Source: Craspedostauros australis (Eukaryota; Bacillariophyta; Bacillariophyceae; Mastogloiales; Achnanthaceae). Taken from it: DNA of 64,000 nt. Positions 31,266 through 42,087 of this stretch are shown piece by piece; the stretch's first letter is position 1; every line of letters begins with the position of its first letter. The stretch lies in assembly GCA_026770025.1 (NCBI GenBank), contig JAMXDE010000015.1, positions 1,116,001 through 1,180,000 of the forward strand. Reading direction: 5' to 3'. The notes under the pieces were generated by a model that did not search any database, was not told where the DNA came from, and saw only the letters and a program-made list of their open reading frames with translations. Made by a program: the position numbers and the translations under genes.

Positions 31266-34200
31266 ATGGACGATAACAACGACGGCCCTGGCAACAGGCG
31301 GCGTAAGCACAGCCGTCGTACTGGAACTAATGCGAAGAAATCGGCGAGAGCCCGAGCGCGTGACATTGAAGATGGCGATGTCTGTCAAAGTGCGCAAGCC
31401 ACGAGCAGCAAAGATGATGTGGCTCGTGAGGTCTCTGCGGCTCCTTCTCCGACGGCTTCGTTTTCGTCGTCGTCGTCGCCTTTGTGTCTGGACGCTTCTG
31501 TATCAGATACGATACTTCCAAGCGGCGCTCATCCCAAGCAGGCCACAGGTTCAGATGCTGATCATTCGCCACAGGGAGCCATGCACTGCCGCATTAATCA
31601 GGCTGGATTGCTGGTGCCATCGATTGCAACAAGACAGCAGACGTTGCATGACGAGGGAGGCTCCGGAAGCGCATCGGCCAGCCCATCATACACGAGGCGA
31701 AGGCCCAAGACTTCCGACGATCGCTCCAAGTTGCGATCCACTGCGGGCAACACTGCGATCCGGTCCCCGAAGGGCCGAGGCAACGAAAGAAGCCGCGGTG
31801 CCAGGGATAGAAGCAGAAACAGTGCAAGCGAAACCAGCAAAGGCATGAGCATCGGCGCGCGCAGCAGCAACGGCAGCGGCAGCAGTGCTTCATCTGCAGC
31901 CACCGACTTGTACAGGAAGATGGTTCTTGCGAATAATCGTGACAACGCAAGTGCCGACTCCACTCGTGATGTTCATGAAAACGCTTCGTTGCGGTCAACC
32001 TTTTCGCCATTGTCGACCACGCTATCAGCGCCATCCACATCATCGTCACCATCGTCGTCGACGACAGCAGAATCACGAACGACAGAGTTGTCCAATCAAG
32101 CCGACGCGTTTTCGGCACCGTGCCACGATTGTTACGCTCGCTACCTCGAGCCAACTAACAATAAGCCATACAAGATGGGCCTTTCGGCTTTGGCATCCGA
32201 GCATCCCAAGCAGCCTGGGGGCGCAGATGTTGATCGTTCCGAAAGGGCTCGTCTTCGTGTCGGCGCATTTCACGAAGGCGGTAGGAGCGATCATCACTCA
32301 CGTCGCAGCCATCAAACCAGCATGGGCACACTCGACAGCGGAACGCACCATGCTGTCATTCCCGCCGCAAGCAATTCGCCATCAACCGCACGGAACACGA
32401 ACAGATCTTATTCTGGGGGACGTTTGCCCCAGGCGGTTCCCATCAATGCAGCGAGCATCATCGTCAGCACCGGGCTTCATCCGCAAATCAGCTCGGCTGA
32501 CCATGCACGGATCCGCAAGCAGGCGGAGAAGAAGGCCCAGAAGAAGCTGAAAAAAGAAGCGGATGCTTCAGCCTCGCTCAAAGATGAGCTGCCTCGAGAT
32601 CCACCGTCGTCCGACAACCGTCGTCTCAATTCGTGGTCAGTCCGTCTCGCACTCTTGTCCCTTGCTGCTGGCATCATTGCCTTCGTGATAGGCCTACGAA
32701 TCCACCTATCAGACTCGTCCGATTCCTCGTCTTCGGCTGACATTCCAAACAGTGACGGAGACAACGGAGGAGAAGATGGAAGAGGAACCGAGACACCAGC
32801 GCCACTGCCGACATTCGCACCGACATCATCGCTGCCAACTTCATTCCACGACTGCACACACAGCAACGTTTGCGGGTGCGCTCTGGATCTCGATGAGAGT
32901 CACCTCGGTACGTCCCTGTTCGGTAGCACCGTTGACGCAACTATCGATGCGGTCAACACGTGCGACGGGATCTCGAGGAATGGTGTCGGCGTGTGGTACC
33001 GACTCCAGAGCAGCGCCTTCACCCACACCAACGGAACGCGCGCTCCCACTTTCCGAAGGTTCATGGCATCATTGTGCGATGCGCCCGACGCGTTGGATGG
33101 CGCCGTGCCGGAGGGAACCAATTATGATACCCAGATCTCCATCTTCGCGGGTAATCGATGCGATCGGTTGCAGTGTGTTGCTGGCAATGATCAAGGCGGA
33201 GTTGGCTGCGCTGACCAGAGCCGCACCTCATTTGTCATGAACATGAAGGAGAGCGCTGGCGATGACGAGGAAACGTATTACATTTACGTTCACGGCTTTC
33301 GGTCCTCTCGTGGTGATTTCGCGATGGGACTCAACGAACTGCCCACAAACTACCAATGCGATGACGCTGTGATCGTCTCGCCTTCGACTGTCATGCTTTC
33401 GTCAACCAAGGGCGCGAGCATCCAACCTCCGGAGTTCGAGACTTGCGGACGTGCCACGGTTACCGCGCCAGGTGTATGGCTGCAAGTGACGCTGGATGCT
33501 TCGCCCGAACACGACGGTGTTTACTCTCTCATCGCAGACCCCATCACGGACGGCTTCGTTCCACAACTCGTAGTGTTCAAGGGCGGCGCTTGCGACGAGT
33601 TGGAATGCGTCGATGGGCGGCAAAGATATGTCGCCGTGTTCCCAGACGTTCGGACCACGTACCATGTCCTCGTCCATGGCATTGACAATAGTGTTGGAGA
33701 CTTTTCGTTCCGCGTCGTGGACGGTTATGTTGTGAGCGAGACCGAACAGAGGCCAGGACCATCGATTTGCGCCGTCTCCACCGGCTTGTCCCTTGGATCG
33801 ACCGCATCGGGAGCAATATGGTCGCTCCTCCCGGAGGAGGTTGATCCCGTTGCTTCCTGCGGGAATGAAGTGCTCATCGACACCAGAGGCCGCGACATCT
33901 TTACGTACCGCGGGATGTGGTTCAATACAACCGGCACAGGAGCAGTCTTCCGTGCTTACTTATGCGGAGCGGACATGGCCTTGCAGCACGCTAAAGTCAG
34001 TGTCTTGACTGGATCGTGCGATGACCTGAGATGCATCGACGCAAGCGACGACGGCTCCGTGCTTGTGAATGGTGCTGTTGCACATGTCGATGATGGGGCA
34101 TGCAACGCCGTGGAATGGTATGCATACAAAGGTGTTGAATACAAAATCATTGGTACGTACGCATGTTGGGAGGGTGGGTGATCTACCTGCCATGATGGCG

Positions 34201-36242
34201 TGAGCGCGATAACTCGTCTTGCTCTACGCGTATCAGTGCGACGACTGTATGTTCGATGCACTCTCTTGAATTGTGTCAAGCACTGGATACCTCTCGTGCT
34301 TGCCCTAATCTCCTCATCACACGATGTTTCACTTATCCTCTGTGTCTATCTCGCTCGCGCTGTGGGGCCTGCGTACAACCCTGTCCGTCCACTTTCGATT
34401 GCTGAATTGCAACCAACGTCGTGTCATCCCAGTCCACATGTCGGAGGACCGAGGCATCGCGGATGCATCAATATTCACAATAGCTCTGGAAGAAGTTGGC
34501 TCTCCAATCAACCAAATGTGCCAAGCAGCCCAGAAGATTTCAGCAGACGGAACCAGCATCATCGGGGTATTGGATCCAGCCATGAAGACCGTTGCTGAGA
34601 CGGAGCCTGCCATTCCCATCTTCCGTGGCGACGGCATCAAAGAAGACACAGCCTCTAGTGGCGGCGATGAGTACCTGTTCTGGTACAGCGTCATGGGAAG
34701 CGGCCAATCGCTGACTGCCTCGACGTGCAACCCAGGATCAACGATTCTGTCGGAAATGACAGCCGCATCAACGGCGATCTACATTTTCACAGGTGACACT
34801 ATTCATGCTGACAGCAACACCAACAGGAGCAGCTCTTGTGACGGCCTCAGGCAAGTAACCGGCACTACGCCCACCGCATCGAGCATCGCAGAATCCTTGC
34901 TCAACACGCCTTGCGACGATCACATGTCGACCGCCTGGACGACTGAATTCGGCCAAGAATACTTCGTCGTCGTGAAACTGGTGGTCCAGGGTACAGCCGA
35001 TGGCATGCCAGATGACACGATTGACGGAGATCTCCAGCAGACAAATCTCATGGCGAGAATACGACCAACCTTCACGCTCACTGTGGAAGACACTCTCATC
35101 AATGACAGTTGCGAATCTGCGATTGGCCCCATCCCCTTGGATGGTAAATACAGAACAGCAACGACAAGGAGCGCTACTCGCAGCTTTTTGAGCCCGGGAT
35201 CTAGTGGCGCTGTGGTGGATTACCCTGCGTGTCCGTCAGCATCATCCACGCCACACGCCAATGGCCGTGATTTGTGGTTCGTGCATGTTGGAAACGGGAT
35301 GGATCTGATCGCATCCACCTGTTCCATCTACACGCAGTTCAACACGCAGATGACGCTGTACCGAGGCGACGAGTGCAGTTCGCTGTCATGCGATCTTTCC
35401 CATTCGGCAGAACCTGAAGTGAATCTGAGCGCACTGCCGTCGATTGGGGTGGAGATGAACTGCAGTGATGTGTTCTTGAGCCATAACCGTCAATTCAACA
35501 GCGTTGCGCAGAGCAGGGGAAAATCAATCCGTTGGACACCGGAAGCAGGTGCCTTGTACTTTATCAGAATATCTGGACATGCTCTGGACGAAGACTACGG
35601 CGTGGTGGACTTTCGCATCTCTCCGTACAACGATATCTGTACTCGAGCCATCCCGTTGGATTTGGCTTCAACAGAACCAGACACGGGAAAAGCATCCGAG
35701 GCACGACAGAAGGTGCCGCAATACACAGTTCGTGTTCTCAGATGGACACTGCTTGGGACACTGGCGGGGTATGGTACACGGTTGAAAGTACGGGCGGGCT
35801 GATGTACGCCTCGACATGTGATACCCCCGGGTCAATTCCAACCTCCATCTCAATTCATCAATACGGCGTTCGTCGTGATACGAGCAATCCCAGCGACCCG
35901 GTCTCAACAGACGGTGGCGACATCAGCATGGGTGCCGGCACCGGAGAGCAAAATAGTCCTGTGCAGATCCATGAGGATAGCGTTGGTCCTGCGATCGACA
36001 ATATCGACGCCACTGCTGGCGGAAACACTGCAAGCGTGGTTGGAGTAGGTGATCGTCGACGACGTCTTTCCGCCTTTGATTGCGAAAACCTGATGGGTTG
36101 CTTGCCGTTGGAATCGGACGACCGCGCGTCATGCGGATCGCATCATCGTGTGGTCTGGAATGCGACTGCGTCGACGACCTACTACATCATGGTGAAGAGT
36201 TTGGGTACAGAATTCGATTTGGAGGTCGGCACCATGCTTTGA
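31266..36242 (+). CDS. Large type II membrane protein with six extracellular repeats; frame break at a slippery site
   Basis: Exon 1 is 31266-34152 and exon 2 is 34433-36242; the 280-nt intron is GTACGT...CATCCCAG and rebuilds the repeat motif YxIxVH. The N-terminal 455 residues are disordered (Ser/Arg rich) and cytosolic; a membrane segment lies at about 458-480; an acidic stalk follows. The ectodomain (from about residue 527) has six roughly 150-residue beta-rich units with C..A..L, G(V/M)W(Y/F), (A/S).TC, G.C..L.C and YYI.VHG....G.F motifs, resembling PPC-like (pre-peptidase C-terminal) folds. In exon 2 the frame closes at 35802, but the last repeat continues in the -1 frame to 36242. The switch coincides with GGGAAAA at 35685-35691, read G-GGA-AAA. 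With the shift, the product is 1565 residues; without it, 1418. Probable cell-surface adhesion or receptor-like protein; function unknown. Confidence 0.75.
35685..35717 (+). promoter_or_regulatory. Candidate -1 ribosomal frameshift signal
   Basis: Heptamer GGGAAAA (35685-35691) lies in the X-XXY-YYZ phase. It is followed by an 8-nt spacer and a GGCAC/GTGCC stem (35700-35704 with 35713-35717) closing an 8-nt loop. Spacing is canonical, but the stem is short. A base missing from the A run by mutation or assembly error is the main alternative. Confidence 0.4.
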
Positions 36243-36489
36243 GCAACACTCGACTCGCTGAATGCTGCAACCGCAGCTTGCGATCGGATCATTAGGACTC
36301 TCAAACTTGTTTTAGCACAGTCCCAAACCAGTTTTTAGTTGAACAAGCGATGTCCACGCGGTACGGTGCGAGTACGGAGCTGTCTCTCTCCTCATAGAGT
36401 ATGCAGCGTGCCATTTTCGGGAACTACTTGGGAGTTATGGTCAGCCGCAGCTTGACATGCATGCGCGTACACCGCACAACGCACATTCG
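36243..36489. other. Convergent spacer
   Basis: Contains only the 3' flanks of the repeat membrane protein (+) and MBOAT copy 2 (-). Confidence 0.4.
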
Positions 36490-38100
36490 TCATAGTTTCC
36501 GGATCTTGGGAAATGCAACCATGAAATCGTCAAAGAGGTACATCCCGATGTAGTCGTCCATGAACCATTTGGATATCGGCAACGACGTCATTACGATACA
36601 TAGCGTTTTGATCGGAGCGGGTATCGATGTATCCCATGTTGATTTGATGAATTTGTTGCTCATGATCAGCCGCTCCAATACCATCATCATTCCGTTCCAC
36701 AAGAAGAAAGCGGATTGCCGTCCAAGCACTGGAGCATGCGGAGATCTGGTCGGATTGAGCGGTGTGATGCTGCCACCTTGAATGGCGTATTCATGCAGTA
36801 CCGAACTCATGACGAAGGTGAGGAAGATCGCGACCAGTCGGGACACGCCGTTCTTCATGCATGATTTGAAGACGGAGGTCTATCAATGCAAAAGGTTCGA
36901 GAAAAGAAGGCAGCGCGGACGAGTGGATGAGTGGACAGAAGCAACGGCGGCAGTGATGCGGCGGGCTCAACAGTGCATTGTGCCCACTGCGAAGTGCGCG
37001 GAAAGCCATGGGCGACAGGTAATGGGGGCACTCAGATTTTCCCATGATATTCCATAGAGGAAAAGACTCACCTTCAACAGGCCGCCAATCTGAATGTTCC
37101 ATCTGCGACCCCAGAAGTCCGCCACGCTGGTCGACTTCGAGAACGGTGAGTCGTTGAGGTAGATGGTGGAGTACCCTGTAACGAACGAGATGAGGGCGCC
37201 GAAGATCAGCGTTCCCGTTTCCAAATTGGTGCCAGCGAGGTACGCGTTTGCCATGTTGTTGCCCAGGTGCCGCCAATTGAAGTACTCAGCAACTGAGACC
37301 AACTCATGGTGGCCGAATGGCTCGTAATGTGTGACGAGGAGAACGTTCTGCAACACGATGGTGCCGCAGAAAGTGAAGGCCGCAAGTAGGATCTTGTGCC
37401 GCATCTCTTCGGTCGTTGCCTTGATAACCTCCTGCGTTTTGGGATGGAAGCGCAGCATCACCGGCGATGCGTGGTACAGCAGGAAGTTGAAGACATCCCT
37501 TTCCGCGAATGGTGGCGATGTGTCGTAAAGGACTGTGGCAGGATGATGGGAAGGTGTCGCAACGGAGATGAAGGCAGGTGCAGAGGGAGGTATCGTCAGA
37601 GCATGCATCGATGGTTTGCATGGCGCGGCATTGTGTTTCCAGGCAATGCACAGGCATCATGTCGAGTATAACAATGTCATAGAATGAATAACCAATGCCG
37701 ACGCCGGAGGACTTGACTTACTCTCCAGACAGTGAAGCATGTTTGCAAAGGCCAGGATAATGAATGGCGTCGCCAGGATCATGTTCGGTATGTTCAAGAA
37801 CGGTATCAGCGCGAACGGAAGATACAGCGCTGCTGGGCAAAGGAATCCGTAGCATGCCAGAAACGCCAGGGTTGGATTCTTCTCTCGGTTCTTCTTGATG
37901 AGCATCCAGGCGGCCAGTATGAAGAGGATGCTGATGACGGCCTGCAACGCGACGCAGATCACCAACGCAATCCAGAATTCGAATGATGGTGCGGTGTATG
38001 AATACTTGGCGCCATCATCATGGTCGACGAACGGCAGCTCGAATTCAAAGCTGATCTCTCGGTCGTCTTCAGCGAATCGTCCGAAGAATGAGCGGAGCAT
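36490..38100 (-). CDS. MBOAT acyltransferase, wax-synthase-like, copy 2 (3 exons)
   Basis: Exons 38100-37722, 37532-37072 and 36879-36490, introns of 189 and 192 nt (donors GTAAGT and GTGAGT), 409 residues. It has the same DFWGRRWN and L-H-E-Y motifs, with the candidate His at residue 309. It differs from copy 1 mainly in the first exon (two extra residues in the H-D-D loop) and in the loop after the His (A-I-Q-G-G). It is closer to copy 3 than to copy 1 across all exons, so copies 2 and 3 are the more recent duplicates. Predicted ER multi-pass membrane enzyme for acyl-CoA-dependent ester formation. Confidence 0.87.
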
Positions 38101-38608
38101 CGTGTTTCGAAATCCTCGGGCTGTGTGTTTGTTTGTGGCTTTCGCGGTGGCTGCAATGAATGCTGTTTCTTCTTCAGGATTTGAGTGTGGCTACAAGGGA
38201 GCGCTCTGCCAGATAGCATTCCGATGCGGTTCCTCTTCTTGTGTTCCTTCGTTTCTTCCTCTCTTGTTGCCTGTTGATTTGAAGTTCTCATTTGTGTGTT
38301 TCGAAAGTTCCGCTGGTTGGGATCGTGTTCTGTTGTGTGTGTTCGTCCACTGCGCTTGCGCGCTTGCGTGTGTCAAACGTGCCTTGACTCGTTCGACTCC
38401 AGGACGCACGAATTGTGATGGAATCAACACGACCTGTTGTCATACGCTCTACTCTGTTCTATGATAGAATACTACATTGTAGTTATTGTTGTACTTGCAC
38501 CCCGTTGTAGGTATTCTATATACCATAGCATTCAAAGATAGCCTTGCGTATCGATCTCATTGTTTCTGACAGATTCGCTGCCTCTGCAGTTGAATCGCTG
38601 CATGCTGC
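38101..38608. promoter_or_regulatory. Upstream region of MBOAT copy 2
   Basis: A 508-bp spacer in the head-to-tail array, presumably the promoter of copy 2 and the 3' UTR of copy 3. No distinct element is identified; AT-rich around 38455-38525. Confidence 0.35.
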
Positions 38609-40141
38609 TTACAGCTTTCGAATCTTGGGAAATGCCACCACGAAGTCGTCAAAGATGTACATCCCGATGAAGTCGTCCATGAACCATCGCGATATTGGCA
38701 GAGACGTCATCACGATGCAGACCGTTTTGATCGGAGCAGGTATCGACGTATCCCATGCCGACTTTATGGATGTGTTGCTCATGATCAACCGCTCCAACAC
38801 CATCATCATGCCATTCCACAGAAAGAACGCGGATTGACGTCCGAACGCCGGATCGTGAGCTATTCTGGTGGGATTCACAAGTGCTCTGCTACCACCTTGG
38901 ATGACGTATTCGTGCATTAGGGCGCTCATGGCGAAGGTGAGCAAGACTGCGATGAGCCGGGACACGCCGTTCTTCACACATGACTTGAAGATCGAGTTCT
39001 GTTCGATGGGAACAGTGAAAAAGGTATGATGAGGAAAGGGTGAGGATTGGTATCATACCATGCATGAGCAGGCGGAAAGCAACGGGCATAGAACTTCGAT
39101 TTGGTTGCAAACAGACGATGGAGCTCACCTTCAACAGGCCACCAATCTGGATGTTCCATCTGCGACCCCAGAAGTCGGCCACGCTGGTCGATTTCGTGAA
39201 CGGTGAGTCGTTGAGGTAGATGGTGGAGTACCCCGTAATGAACGAAATGATGACGCCGAAGATCAGGGTCCCCGTCTCGAGATTGGTGCCGATGAGGTAT
39301 GCGTTTGCCATGTTGTTGCCCAAGTGTCGCCAGTTGAAGTAATCAGCGACGGAGGTCAATTCGTGATGGCCGAAGGGCTCGTAGGATGTGATGAGAAGGA
39401 CGTTCAGCAGCACAACAGTGGAGCAGAAACTGAACAATGACACCTGAAGCTTGTGGCGCATTTCGTCCGTAGTTGCCTTGGTGACCTCTTGCGTTTTCGG
39501 GTGGAAACGCAACATTACTGGTGATGCGTGGTACAGCAAAAAGTTGGAGATGGTCTTCTCCGCAAACGGCGGTGATGTGTCGTAAAGGACTACTCGTGCG
39601 TTTGGTAGGATGGCGGGAGGTGCGGGTCGGAAAGCGGAGTTCGTCAGTCGTGCTCATAGATTGATGAATTGTTAGTTGCCAAGCACTCGTAGAACGCGGT
39701 ACTGTCACATTGCATTGAAATCACAAAGCAGAGCGGAGCAAATGAGAGCATGGTCCAACTCAACTTACTTTCCAAGAAATGAAGCGCATTCGAGATCGCA
39801 AGCCCCACAAATGGCGTCGCAAGGACAGTGTTGGGGATGTTGAGAAATGGCAACAGCGCGAAGGGAAGGTACAGCGCTGCTGGGCACAGCAGTCCGTAGC
39901 ATGCCACAAATGCCATCGTGGGGTTCTCTTGCCGATTCTTCTTGATGAGCACCCAGGCAACCAGCATGCAAACGATACCAACAATCGTTTGCAGCAGGAG
40001 ACATACGCTCAGCGCGAACCAAAACTGCAATGAAGGCGCAGTAAATGCGTAGTTGGCACCATCGTTGACGAACGGCAGCTCGAATTCGAAGCTGACCTCT
40101 CGGGCATCTTCAGCGAATTGGCCGAAGAAGGACTGCAGCAT
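38609..40141 (-). CDS. MBOAT acyltransferase, wax-synthase-like, copy 3 (3 exons)
   Basis: Exons 40141-39769, 39589-39129 and 38998-38609, introns of 179 and 130 nt, 407 residues. It has the same membrane topology and motifs as its neighbours (FWGRRWN, then M-H-E-Y-V with the candidate His at residue 307). Its start codon lies only 100 bp from the left inverted repeat of the DNA transposon, so the element has landed in, or replaced, its upstream region and may have altered its expression. Confidence 0.87.
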
Positions 40142-40241
40142 TGCGACTTGTCTTCGTTCTGATTACCCGTAGCTCGTCGTCTGGCTCTTTGGTTGCTTCT
40201 TCGTGCTCGTGCTTGTGCCGATGTTTTGGCTGAGACTCTAT

Positions 40242-40398
40242 GACCCCCTCGAGTGAGTCGACCTGCAGTCCGTAATCAGGCATGTCAACTTTTTCTGGAT
40301 ATATGGATAACCACTCACAAATTCAGAATACCAGCCATCACAGTATGACGAAAAAATAAAGTCCATATTGCTATAGTTTTTATTCTAAGTTTTATGGA
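40242..40398 (+). repeat. Left terminal inverted repeat of the 6-kb transposon
   Basis: Pairs with 46098-46255. The outer end contains GACCTGCAG and the inner end TTTTATGGA, both also found in the repeats of the 1.4-kb relative. Confidence 0.88.
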
Positions 40399-42087
40399 CC
40401 CATCAACGTGGTCATTTTTTGACCTCTTCTACGTTTCAGCCATAGATAAATGACTAGATCGATCCAATGTAACCCTTCGCTGTTCTTTGTTTCAGCGAGG
40501 TTGTTCCCATTTTGAATTGTTTAGTCTCTTTTTGAGGTGTTCCGACGAGGCGATGCAACAGTCCGTCCACGATAGCGCTAGTTGTACTGTTTTGGGAGAA
40601 GCGGCCATAGCGCATTTACATTTATTCTACCCAATGTTTGTCTAATCCGTCATCGACGTCACGACGCTTGACACTACGTCATGAAACACCAATCACAGGA
40701 CGATGCGAATCATCGTCAGCTGCGTTTCGTCCTGACAGAGCGGTCGAGTTGCGTTGGTACTCTCGAAGTGTTTTGTGTCATGCATTTTTCGCACGTTCGT
40801 TGCAATGTTTTGACATTTACCTCAGACCCCAGGATGCCCGACTGGCTGAGAGCGCCAAACTCGACACAACAAGATGACAATGGTGGAACACCAAAAAAAC
40901 GTCACAATGGCCGTCCAACGGCATCCGCAGCGCCGCACCAACCAGCCGTCCAATGCAACATCCACGCACATCGCCGTCACCGCGATGCAACCCTTGGTGG
41001 GTGGGCGAGAGGGCGCTGCGATAGAGGCTGATTTGGGGCGGCGGCAGCCCCTCGAACGAAGGACACATTTTGGTGGCAGATCGGCTCATTGGATGTGGCC
41101 TGTGTATGCAATACACAAGCCACACCAGCGCCTGTGGATTAGCAAGACACACACAAGAAGGAATTTACAAGGTTTCCGTGAAGTTTGAGGCTCGGAGACT
41201 CCCGCGAAGGTGTCCGCGCGGACGAAAAGGTGGAGAGCAGAAGGTTTTTGGGGGGTGGCGGCGCGCCCATCGCGTGCATTTGGCTGTGATCGGCGCTATC
41301 AACAGGTCGTCCAATCGCCAAGCCACCCATTGAGAATACGTACGACATCGGCTCAAGATGCTCGTCACGAAGTATGCGCCGTGGATATTGTCTGGGAGAG
41401 GCTGCGGCCAAGATTATCCAAGGAATTGTTGCTCTTGGTGGGGCCACAAAAAAAACAATTGGCATTGCCAAATGGAGGTGTACCATTGGTACCATCCACG
41501 CCCAAACCATTCTGAATGCATCAGCCTGTCGTCAGAGAGTGTGGTGATGCACGAGGGTCATGTGGAGGGGATGAAAGGGTCATATGGATGAGGCATGGAT
41601 CCATATCCGTACCGCGTCCGCATTGAAAATGGCTTTTTGAAATCGCTCTTTTTCAGTGTGTGGACACTTTGGCCCATTAGATGTGGGTATCTGTGGCCAA
41701 GCTTCATGGATTGGATAGATGGGGGGTATACCAAGTCATTGTGGTGCGCAATTTACTGAATTATCAGGATGAGGATGATGATCATGGGGGCTGATGCGAG
41801 AGCAGCATGTTGCCATCCAGAATTTGTCGATTCCACCGCACAACTGTGTGGTGGCCAACATGACAAAAAATAACTTCTATTTCAATTTAACTTCGATATT
41901 CTGATTCAAAGATAGTCAGGTGTATGCATGAAATGATTAGATTTAATTGTAAACGTTGTATCATTGAGATATAGCATGGTAAGCAGATGTTTGGATGGTT
42001 TTTGGATGCTCTCTAGATTAGCCTACGTATCACGACCCATCACCCGCAAAACTCCACAACTCGTGTTTTCGCGGCGAAGCACCTCCA
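40399..42087. other. Left non-coding or degenerate part of the 6-kb transposon
   Basis: Several 60-125 codon frames occur on both strands (for example 41139-41510 minus and 40874-41188 plus), but none has a domain or codon pattern I trust. It may hold a decayed second gene, an intron-split second ORF or cargo. Confidence 0.4.

Noticed and set aside
30786..31397. 203-codon minus-strand frame overlapping the start of the repeat membrane protein
   Set aside because: Arg/Cys/Ser-rich translation overlapping a well-supported gene start on the other strand.
34433..34490. Alternative acceptor ...ACAATAG at about 34484 for the second exon of the repeat membrane protein
   Set aside because: It is in phase but would delete the conserved VH...F segment of the repeat; the acceptor at 34431-34432 rebuilds the repeat fully.
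41210..41515. Plus-strand frame with V-D-I-V-W-E-R-L-R-P resembling the SGNH protein tail
   Set aside because: The resemblance covers about ten residues only, with no upstream similarity; most likely coincidence.
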